Assembly: GCA_963576735.1 (NCBI GenBank)
Contig: OY755179.1
Coordinates: 4,092,001 to 4,156,000, forward strand
Length of the DNA: 64,000 nt
DNA from: Bedellia somnulentella
Lineage: Eukaryota > Arthropoda > Insecta > Lepidoptera > Bedelliidae
Direction of reading: 5' to 3'
The position numbers were made by a program, and so were the translations under genes. Under the pieces are notes generated by a model. It was given only the letters and a program-made list of their open reading frames with translations, was not told the DNA's origin and did no database searches. Every line of letters starts with the position of its first letter. The stretch's first letter is position 1. Shown piece after piece: positions 42,758-54,700 of this stretch.

Positions 42758-45700
42758 CTGAAATAAAATTGTTATTTGATGGTTAATCAAAATTGTTTAA
42801 CAAGGTTTCGTATATTAATGTTAAAGACCTCGTATATGTAAGAGGTCTGCCAAATATAAAATTTGTGTTAAAGGGAAATTATTTTAAAGGAATGTTGTAT
42901 AGATATTGAAGACCTGTGGCAGCTCAGTTCTGTTTAAAAACGATCTACTTTGTTTTTATTTTCTTATTTTACACAATCAAGAATAAACATTGGTTGAGCA
43001 AGATTTGGGAAAGGTATTTAAGCATTTAATATAGTTATGAAAAAAAAATTTTTTTATTAATAATTTTCTCACCTTTAGAACTTCAGTAAATCCGTAATCT
43101 CTTCCTATGATAGTATCTTTCTCAGAGTCTAGTATGGCAACACAAATCAACAAATGGAAGTTAGCGCAAGGCAACCCTGTCCAAACTACTTCCCATAGCC
43201 TGAAAATATATAAAGTATGTTCATATTTCATTCATATTAACGTCATTATAAGAAACATATTCGTAGATAAGACACGTCAAGTGTTATAAATGGAGAGCTA
43301 GGGTTATCTGTATGGAGAAGAGAAAATAAATTGCTCTAATCAGGTGGATCCCGCAATTAAAGCTATTCAGAATGATACATACATACTTATAACTCACGGC
43401 CGTATTACCCAAAAAGGGGTAGCTTCAGAGCTGGGAACTCCTCAGCCACATTTGGAAGTTGATAGGGGACAAAATGGTAAAAATAAAGTATAGATGTGAT
43501 TGGCCTCGAACCGCATCGCCCAAAAACCACCTAAAAATGGCGGAAAGGGGTAGTAACATTCTAAGCCGTTACTACACGGCAAATATATATAAAAAAAGCT
43601 AAAATTCCCTTACCTCATAATATCCTGATGCGAAAACTCCCGTTTAAACCAAACGAGCAGCCATCTAAAGCAGAAGTACATATTGCCAGAGTCCTTCTGA
43701 CCCAGATGTTTAGCTAACTCTGGACTGGCGAAAGTCAGCAGTTGTTGTAATTGTAGAAGTTGGAGCTTCATACCGGCTTGGTCCATATCGAAGTTTGACG
43801 CCTGAGTGAATGAATGAATGAATGAATGATTTTTTAGTTTGTTTTGGATGTAAATATGATGAAATGGGTTACTTAAATACTCAGGGCTATTAAACCCTAA
43901 AAGGGATAGCTCGAACTTCAGAGTAAGAAATTCTTTAGCCACTTTTGGAAGTTTTTGAGGGAAAAATATGGTATAGTAAAGGTTTTTGGTAATGGGTCTC
44001 CAAACGCATCGCCCATAAATCATTCAAAATGCATCAATAACCTTAGTCGCCTCTTACAGACACCAACGGGAAGATGTGAGGTATTGCTTTTCTAAGCCGA
44101 CGACGTTACATTGCGCGTTATTATATTTACACCAACCAATTACCTAGAAACCTTCTGACTAGTTGCGTACGAGGAATAATCTGACCCAAATCATATGACT
44201 TGATATGAAAGAGAAAAAACATGAAGCTACATTTCCACCTGCACTTTTTACTTTTTATACTACTAGCGCACTGCTATAAATCATCAGCCGTTCTTGGAAG
44301 TTGAGTGAGAAAAGCATTTTAAAAAATGGATGATTTGTGATAGTTTTCCAGCCACATCGCCTAATGATCAAGAAAAAGGTCCCATCACCCTAAGTCGCCT
44401 CTTACGAGACTCGCACGAAAAAAAGGGGAGTGCTATTCTTAGAATAATCTACACAAAATGAAAATCAACTTAGTGAAAACTATAGAAGTACAATATAGAA
44501 TAGCATAGAAAAACTTTTCATTTGACATCAAAACAAATTATTCCCGTAAACATTCAAACACTTATACAAAGTACAATATACTTACAATTTTATCCATAAA
44601 TCCGACGAAGCACCAAAAGGCATCGACTTCGTTATTCAAAAGCAACAGCAACGGGGCCAATATGTCACTCATGCCCTGTACATAGCCCAGGTCAAAATTG
44701 TACATGACATATGTCATAAGAATGTCTTGTAGGATGACCAGATTTGAATTGTTGTCACCCGCAAAATATGGGTGGGTCCTGTCTGTGCGATTCACGTCTT
44801 TTTCTACCAAACTTTTTCTGTCACGGTACTCGGAAAACCTGGGAAGGACGAAATAACATCAATTGAAGGATATATATATTATCCCTTGATTACAAAGGCT
44901 ACGCACAACTGATACACACAAAACGATAAACATAATATGATTAGCTAACCAGATCTGCTTAACCAATAATTTTTCAGCCAATATAGGCAGTTAGATGAAC
45001 AATATAATAAGTAGATTACCTATCAAATCAAATCAATAAAATCTAAATATTCTTTATTAAGCAAACTAGGTATTATAAATTTTTGTTAAGCTGTACCAAG
45101 CCTGTTAGGGGATACCGTGATTCCGTGTATGAATTACATACAAATTTTCATATTAATATGGTTTAAATATTGGTTTCAATACAAACTAACAATTTTTTGA
45201 ATAAAATTGACAAACGTTAATTTGTTATCAATTAAATAATTAAGGAGCACTGGCTAAAGCCGCCTTTAATCTCAATACAAGAAAGTTCGATTTGCTATAT
45301 ACTAATTGTTAGGCCGATTGAGAACAAAGAAGCTAAAGTTTGTGTACTGAGTGGTTATAATTTGTGGATTTCAGTGGCTAATCTTTGTAATACACCCGTG
45401 GGGCTGAATGGGGCTAAATCAAAATAAAATGAACATACCTGGCCTCTTGTCCCTCAGTCATAGATCTCCACTGCAATTTCATGGAATAGTATTCTTCAGT
45501 CTTTTTGCTCTGCAATACTTTTAGTTCGGCGTGCGTCATCCGCCACGGATAATAGTCCAGTAAGTATTTCCATACCGATTTTCTTATAGAGAATGCCACA
45601 CCCTGAAAAGTAATAGAGGATTAAAATTCCAAAAAAAATTAAACCAAGCTCTTTTTCTAATTTTGTTTATAATATATTATTTGTCAGTGTAATCCATTTG

Positions 45701-48700
45701 CAAAATGGTAAAACAACATACATAAACACCCACTACCAGGTCCCATTAGAGAGTAGAGTCGATATACACATATTTTTTTTTACGATCTGGGTAAACCTTG
45801 GGTATCATTAACATTCATCAATATATAATCTACATGCTATTTTTTCTTTACACTTCGAACACCTATTACTTTTAATACCTTAGCTATTGACCTTGGTCTC
45901 TTATTAGCCATCTTGCACTATGATACCATCTACAAAAAACAATAAGAAGGGACTAAATAAGAAAATACTCACCCCTCTAAATATGAGCTGTTTGGCACCT
46001 TCCACTTCTAAAACACGACCTTCCGTATCTTGAAGTCCTTCCCACTTTTCAGGAGATAATGGTTCCCCTCTGATGAAAGAAATAAAAAAATAATTATCTC
46101 TAAAGTCTAATGACGGACCAAAATTTTAAGTTTTAACTTATATACATAATCATATGATTATAATATGGTGAGTATATAGTCACGGCTATAGATCCCAAGA
46201 AGGGGTAGCGAGAGCTTCAGAAATATGGAAGTTAAGTTGCGAACAGATTTAAAAAGAAATATTGTTGGTGATGGGTTTTCAACCGCATCGGTCAAAAACA
46301 ACTTATAAAAGCTCCAATATTAAATGTTCCTTAGTCGCCTCTAACGAACACCGAGGAGAAGCAAGGGATAGTGCGATTCTAAGCCAACACTACGGAGTAC
46401 TAACTAACACTATAATTAACGTTTTAAGATATCAAAAGAAGAAAGTAATCGAAATCGGTCACGTGAAGATTGAGTGATGGAATTGAGGAGCGCAAAGAAT
46501 GTGTCACAAGCCGAGCATGCCAATCTTTTATTTATTAATACAAGCCACACTTACAATATTGTCATACATCAATATGCATTACATTGTTGTTTTTGTGGAT
46601 CTGATAACAAGACCAATTATAGATCTGCACTACATTGATAGTTTATGTTCTATAATCAAATGAACTTAATGTAAAGTTTTGACAGAATACATTACTTTCT
46701 TGCCGTGTAGTGCCGGCTTACAATGTCGCTACCCCTTTCTACCCACGGGTGTCGTGAGAAGCGACTGAGGGCTTTTTGAGCTACTGGGGCTTTTTATTGG
46801 ATTTTTGGGCGATGCGGTTGGAGACCCATCATCAAAAACCTTTATCTTACTATTTTTTCCCCACAGAACTTCCAAAAGTGGCTGAGGAATTTATGATTCT
46901 TCGGCTCTGGCTACCCCTTCTAGGCAATTACAGCCATGTATATAATGATGATGATGACATTACTTGCTTCATCTATATTACTTTCATGCTCGGCTCAGAC
47001 GGAACATGACACTTTTTGGTACCTTCAGCCGGCGTTCATTTTTTTATAATACACTATGTTGTAAAAAAAAGAGTATAATTTATCATATTGGAAAGTGAAC
47101 TATTTACTATAACTTTATTATAAAGGTTTTTAAAATTTCATTTATTGTCACAAGCCCGAAGAATAGTATGTTTAGTGAAGAAATTTAAGGATTGGTAATA
47201 TCCTAGAAAGGGGTAGCCAAAGCTTCGAAATAAACATTTCCCAGTCATTTCTAAGTGGTTAAATAGATTAAATAAAGGATTTTGATTGTAGATTTATAGC
47301 CTCGAAACGCCCGTATAGAAATTGTTATGACTTGTAAGTTCTATCCAATGTATCTCTAATGGAACAAAAAAATATATGTGCTGACTGCCCATTATTAAAA
47401 TTAATGATATCTTTAACAAGAACTATTCCTATGGTTTTATTTTTTTTAATAATTACTATTAGTCACAGGAGTTTTGTTTCTCTAGTGATACAACGGGCGT
47501 TACGAGGTTAACAGCATCGCCAAAAAGTTGAAAATCGGCGATACCCTTGCCTCATATTACACTCACGGGAAAAGATTGTGGTAGATCTTTCCCAAAACCA
47601 ACTATTTGTTTGTAAGGGCTAATCTAAACACTAAACCGATAGCTAAAATTCATTACAATCATATCGCAACACTATTTGGGAGTGCTATAGACTATATAGT
47701 TCATACATACTATTCTCACGGCCATAAATCCCAAAAAGGGGTAGCCAGAGCTTCAGAGCTAGAAACTCCTCAGCCACATTTGGAAGTTGATAGGGGACAA
47801 GATGGTAGAAATAAAGTATCGTTGGTGATTGGTCTTGCATCCCCCAAAAACTACTTTAAAAAGCCGCATACCCTTAGTCGCCACTAACGACACCCTTGGA
47901 TAGAAAAGGTTAGTGACATTCTAAGCCGGCACTACACGGCGAATCATATAACATACCTAGGTATATAAGGTCTCTGCGGCAAAGTAGATTTAACACTAAT
48001 AACTTCATATTCATCCGTCTTAGTAGTGGTGGTTCTGTCTTCCATCACACTTATACTCTTAATTAGGAGGTCTGACACTTTCTCAGACATATCGCATTTG
48101 CCGAATATTATTTAATAAAGAAGACTATTTATTAATACATACCTAGGTATATAAGGTCTCTGCGGCAAAGTAGATTTAACACTAATAACTTCATATTCAT
48201 CCGTCTTAGTAGTGGTGGTTCTGTCTTCCATCACATTTATACTCTTAGTTAGGAGGTCTGACACTTTCTCAGACATATCGCATTTGCCGAATATTATTTA
48301 ATAAAGAAGACTATTTATTTATACATACCTAGGTATATAAGGTCTCTGCGGCAAAGTAGATTTAACACTAATAACTTCATATTCATCCGTCTTAGTAGTG
48401 GTGGTTCTGTCTTCCATCACATTTATACTCTTAGTTAGGAGGTCTGACACTTTCTCAGACATATCGCATTTGCCGAATATTATTTAATAAAGAAGACTAT
48501 TTATTTATACATACCTAGGAATATAAGGTCTCTGCGGCAAATTGGGTTTAACACTAATAACTTCATATTCATCCGTTTTAGTAGTGGTAGTTGTGTCTTC
48601 CATAGCACTCATACTCTTAGTTAGGAGGTCTGCCGCTTCTTGTGACATTTGCCGAAAATTATTTAATCATAAAGGAAAAAAAATTACTAAAACTTAAGTC

Positions 48701-51700
48701 AAACCTACCTAGGAATATATGGTCTCGGGGGCAACGTTGGTAACCTGTCTTGGTGAAAGCCCCTTAAGTAGAAGTAGGCTACTGCTTTCCTAAACCGACA
48801 CTAAAGGCAAATTATGCAATAAAAAGGATATATATGTCGCAGGAAAATCGTCAAACTCGTTAACTTATAAGTTTCCTAGGAAACTTGTAAGTTGACGGAA
48901 ATCCGTCAAACAGCAAGCGAATTTACATCTTACCTGATAGGTTTTAGGAAACTTGTAAAATAACGAACTCACCTCAGGAAATTTGTAAGTGGGGATCATT
49001 TTTGACAAGTTTCCGAGTTTCAAATTCTGTATTTTAGGAACTTTACAAGTTTCCTGAATCCCGCTAGGAAAGTTGTCAATGCAGCACTGATGGCGCGGAG
49101 GGAGGGATGTTAGTCAATGCGGATTGGCTGGCGGCGGTCACGTGACAAGGCGCATTTGCGCGTCTTGTCAACTCGACAATCAAAACTAATATTTTCCTTG
49201 CTTTACTAATGCTAATCTATTATTTTGCTATTATTTGATGTCACTGACATAAAATTAAAATGTTTTAAGAGTATTTATTAAATATAAATTGTTTAAGTAT
49301 ATATCGTGATACTTTATAGTTATATAGTATGAAAACCTTCTAGATCTTTATTTTAAAGAGCGTTTTTATACCGATATACTCGCGGCAATATATCCCTAGA
49401 AAGGGTGGGAGGCCTGACCGACGGAGTAAGAAATTTCTTAGCTACTTTTGGAAGTTAAAGGGGAAAAGATTGTATTGTAATGTAAACATTATTGGCGATA
49501 GGTCTCCCACCGCATCGCCTCCAATGACATCCATTGTTATAGGTTACCGCCAGAAATATGTTAGTGCTATTCTTAACCGATGCTTGTAAGATTGTAAACT
49601 CTTACAAATTTACTGCATTCATAATATTTTATCCCGCGGTTGTTCTAAGAGGAAACCAAAGGCTTTTTAAGTGATTGTTAGGTGAAGTGGCTGCATACCC
49701 AGCCGATTTTTGAAGTAATTTGCTACTGTGATGTGAGTGTATGAAGAGCACGTCAGAAGGTTGGTTGATTAAAGAATGGAAACTAGTGTAAAAATCTGTC
49801 ATCGTAATAAATTATTCGTAGTTTTCATTTATTATTACGTAAGACTAACGGCCAGAAATGCCTTCTTAGTCCAGTTCGTCATTTATATTTAAAAATATCA
49901 AAACATTGTCATTACTTTAAATTCATGTTTTTTTATTTACTCAACTCACTTCTTAACCAATCATCATGAGTAACTGGTTCTATTAACAATTTCACTAGCA
50001 GCCATTAGGAGGCTTACAAATTTCCTAAAGTATAAATTCAAAACTCGGAAACTTGTCAAAAATTATCCCCACTTACAATTTTCCTGAGGTGAGTTCGTTA
50101 TTTTACAAGTTTCCTAAAACCTATCAGGTAAGATGTAAATTCGCATGCTGTTTGACGGATTTCCGTCAACTTACAAGTTTCCTAGGAAACATATAAGTTA
50201 ACGAGTTTGACGATTTTCCTGCGACATATACACAAGAACATACCTAGGTATATAAGGTCTCTGCGGCAACGTAGGTTTGACACTAATTACTTCATATTCA
50301 TCAGTCTTAGTAGTGGTGGTGGTGTCTTCCATCGCACTCATACTATAATTTAGGCGAGTCGAGTATGCCCAAAATTATTTAATCATAAAGGGAAAAATAA
50401 AAAAGTAAATAATAATAAGCAAATAATAAGTAAAACTAAATATCAGACCTACCTAGGAATATATGGTCTCTGGGGCAATGTTGGTAACCTGTCTTTGTGA
50501 ATGCCCCTTAGGTAGAAGTAGGCTACTGCTTTCCTAAACCGACACTAAATGCTAATTATGCAATAAAAAGGATATATACACAAGAACATACCTAGGAATA
50601 TAAGGTCTCTGCGGCAACGTAGGTTTGACACTAATAACTTCATATTCATCAGTTTTAGTTGTGGTGGTGGTATCTTCCATATCACTTATACTTTTAGTTA
50701 GGAGGTCTGCCACTGACTCTGATACATCGCTTTGACGAAAATTATTTAATAATTAAAACAAATTTTAGTAAACTTAGGTAGGTATATGAGGTCCCTGCGG
50801 CAACGTAGGTTTGACCTTGTCCAGTGGTAGTTTCTTCCATTGCACTCATACTTTTAGTTAAGAGGTCTGCCATCTCTTTTGATACCTTTTTCCGAAAATT
50901 AAACATATAATAAGTAATGTTATTAAAACTTACCTAGGAATATAAGGTATCTGAGGCAACGTAGGTTTGACACTAATAACTTCATATTCATCAGGTTTTG
51001 TTGTCGTGGTGGTGTCTACCATAGCACTCATACTCTTATTTAGGAGATTTGATATTATTTTATTTTAGAAAACTAAATATAAAACATACCTAGGAATATA
51101 AGGTCTCTGCGGCAACGTAGGTTTGAAACTAATAACTTCGTATTCATCAGTTTTTTTGTCGTGGTGGTGTCTACCATAGCACTCATACTCTTATTTAGGA
51201 GATTTGATATTATTTTATTTTAGAAAACTAAATATAAAACATACCTAGGAATATAAGGTCTCTGCGGCAACGTAGGTTTGAAACTAATAACTTCGTATTC
51301 ATCAGTTTTTTTGTCGTGGTGGTGTCTACCATAGCACTCATACTCTTATTTAGGAGATTTGATATTATTTTATTTTAGAAAACTAAATATAAAACATACC
51401 TAGGAATATAAGGTCTCTGCGGCAACGTAGGTTTGAAACTAATAACTTCGTATTCATCAGTTTTTTTGTCGTGGTGGTGTCTACCATAGCACTCATACTC
51501 TTATTTAGGAGATTTGATATTATTTTATTTTAGAAAACTAAATATAAAACATACCTAGGAATATATGGTCTCTGCGGCAACGTAGGTTTGACACTAATAA
51601 CTTCATATTCATCTGTCTTAGTAGTGGTGGTGGTGTCTTCCATCGCGCTCATACTCTTAGTTAGGAGGTCTGCCACCTCTTCCGATACATCGCGTTTGCC

Positions 51701-54700
51701 ATTTGTCTCGTTGCCGTAGTATACTGGAATTGTTCATTGTATTAAAATTTATATAATACGTGTGTGTTTTAAGCAAGACTGAAGGTTATCCTAATATGCG
51801 ATAGGACTATGAAATAAAAAGGGAAAGAATTTTTTTTTAAAGTAAAAAGTTTTTTAATTTCTAAGTTTGCTTTGTAATACGTTCTGTATTACATTGTTTT
51901 TTCTATTATTATATATTTTTTCATGTTTGTTTTGTTTCCAATTTAATTTTTTTCCAATTTGTTTGTGTCAATGCTTCTATTTTTTTTTACTGTATTTTTC
52001 TTGCTCATCTGTGCAGCGAATAAATGTCTCTCTTTCTAAAATGAGGGCTCACATTTATCTGTTCTACTAACTGTATAGTGATATACCAATAGAAAGCCGT
52101 GCAAAGCATGCATGGAAAAGGAAGAAACAGCTGCGCACATGCCAGATGTGTTACCCTGTGTGACGCCAGAAGGGCAAGCACGAGCGGTGTTTAAACTAGT
52201 TATCGCGTGGGATAAAGCAGCCATCTCTTACGCAATTACTTAGTATCGTATACTGCCATCTCATTCTAACCGTTATAGTGTCGATAAAATAGTGCTCGTG
52301 CTTGCCCTGCAGGTCGCTCCCTGGGGTGTTCAAGGACAATAATGGGATCTTGAACTTCCTTAGGGAGCTGGGTTGGCTAGAGTAGTGCCATCACTTTATC
52401 AAGCAAAACAGGCGCATAGTAGACGCTGATTTGCGGAAAAATTTCCCGTTTTCAATACAATACAAATAGCAACACAGTAGTGCACTACTGATGATAAATT
52501 ATCACCATAGCATCCTAAACACGTTAAACATCGTAAGTCGTTTCTGATGCAATGAGTTCAAATACTAACGGAACTTAAAACCTTCATATCTCAAACCTAC
52601 ATTTGTCGGTTGAGTCCTTTTTAAATAACTCAACTCTCAAGTCAATATTCACGCCGTAAACCCCCTAAGGGATTGCAAAGGCACAAATACTTCTACATCG
52701 TATGACATTTGAGGCTATCCACATTTTGCTGAGAGAGTGTAGCCACGTGAAATGGGGTTCACCGCTTTGTACAAAAACACAGCAGAGCAAGCACGAGCGG
52801 TGTTTAAACTAGTTATCGCGTGGGATAAAGCAGCCATCTCTTACGCATTTACTTAGTATCGTATACTGCCATCTCATTCTAACCGTTATCGTGTCGATAA
52901 AATAGCGCTCGTGCTTGCCCTTCAGTCTTAGATTAAGCTATGTGGGTTTTCTATCTATGTTTTCCTTTATCGTTAACTACCAACACAAATCAATTTATTT
53001 CTATGTAACTGGGTCCAATTTTGTATCTTTAACTTACCTATATCTGTCAACTTAGAGAATGCTTCCAATGTAGTTTCATAAGGCCTCTGTTTGAAATTAG
53101 ACACTAAATTCCAAACAACGTCTGTTGTGTTTTCTGTGAATATGTCCAGTTCGGCAAAAGATCTGAAAGTTTAAGAACACTTTGAATATGACTGCCCAAC
53201 TAAATAAAATAAATCAATCCAAAGATTTGTTAAGTGTTTGCATTGGTAACGGAGAGGAAAAACATCAAACTGAAACATTGATTTTGCGAAATAATATAAA
53301 GTCGTATCGCTTAAATCGAAGTCCGTAATAAATGCGCGTGTGTCGTTGGTGTGGCAGTTTTCCCCCCCCCCCCTCCTCCCCCAGAATACGTGGGGGCGCC
53401 TCCCGCCGATGCGGAAGGGTGGGATTCCCGCTTTCGGGGACCCACCTGGGTAGATCTTGTTAGATTGGCTTAGAATGTCGGTATGAGACTTTTTTAAATG
53501 CGGCTTGGGCTGGGGACCCTTCACCGAGGATAATTTATTTCTACCATCTTGTCCTCTATCAGCTTCCAAATGTGGCTGAGGAGTTTTTGGCGCTGAAGCT
53601 CTGGCTACCCCTTTTTGGGATTTATGGTTGTGAGTATATATATATGTATGTATAGATAATAAAAATATAATTTTAATCTAATTAAGTACATTAAACTGGC
53701 TCCAATATAGAAAAACTGTAAGAAGGGAACAATAAAACAAAGTGATTACAAAACAAGCGACACACGTTTCGGAAAATCAAAAGGTAAAGCCAGATTTTCA
53801 ACCTGTATTCTCTTTTTAACAAAACTTTATAATAAACCACACCCCATTATCACAAGTTGTATCTTGTGTATAGCCCGAAAATACGACACAGTATTCAAAC
53901 CCACTCCTCTCTTCATAAGATAAAAAGAATCACAGCCGTATTTAATTAATGATACACATAATTACCGGTTCAAAGTCTGAGAATCGATATCTGGCTCGAT
54001 AACAACGTAGGTATTTCGGTCCCGTCTTGTTTTCGCGGCTTCGACGAAACCTTTTAAATATGTAACGAAAATTTCAGCATTTCCATGTTGGAAAAAGAAC
54101 GTGTACTGCCAAACGCCTGCTTTAGTTGTGAATTGCATTTGCTGGTTATTCTTCGACATTTTGAACATTTTAAGTTCATGCAGTGGTATTTTCACAATTC
54201 TTGCGCGGGCCGACATGTAATCTGAGGTGAGATTGCCGCTTAATGTTCTCTGGCGACGTCCTGCAATGAAAAATGGAACTATAAATAAAAATACTCACAT
54301 ATTACACATATTGAGTTAGTCCCTAGAAAGGTATAATGACCTGTGTTAAGGGATACTAACTTGGCGATATATAAGAATACACGTTTAAATAACATCCAAT
54401 ACTAAGAACTGTATTCTTTCTCACATAAATGAATGCTCTCAGAGGGATTTGAGTCCGCAAGCTCTAGTCCCAGATGCTAGTTCCTCCATTAATTCAAGTA
54501 TCCTATTCTTTATTTATAGGGAAAAGATACAAATAAATCTATGATTAACAATATATCTGATTGATGATAAAATAATCCAATATAATAACATTAACATTTA
54601 TCTTATAACCAGCCATATTCCACATAAACACATACCAATAGTATTGACAACAGCCCACTCCTGATCCTGTGTATCAGAGTCGATGGTAATCAAGTCATTG

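Larger units (their letters stand above)
47957..51723 (-). repeat. Tandem array of exon 5 copies
   Basis: Besides the working exon 5 (51555-51723), about 13 copies end at CCTAG|GTAT-like donors whose last exon bases are 47957, 48143, 48329, 48515, 48709, 50244, 50453, 50592, about 50780, 50934, 51090, 51245 and 51400. The low end repeats every 186 bp, the high end every 155 bp. The middle holds a two-unit repeat in which one unit is fused to a SINE-1 head fragment (48709 and 50453). The 51090, 51245 and 51400 copies are virtually identical and share one frameshift. Confidence 0.93.

Noticed and set aside
46776..47009. 77-codon ORF in intron 5 and similar ORFs elsewhere (for example 26990-27364, 36679-36900)
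   Set aside because: All are the sense reading of SINE-1, recurring with the repeat.
47950..48700. CRISPR-like array (regular 186-bp repeats)
   Set aside because: The repeats are exon and intron copies in a spliced eukaryotic gene; no short palindromic repeats with unique spacers.
49080..49170. CpG-rich patch in the long-TIR element as a promoter
   Set aside because: No TATA, initiator or downstream ORF is visible; composition alone is not enough.
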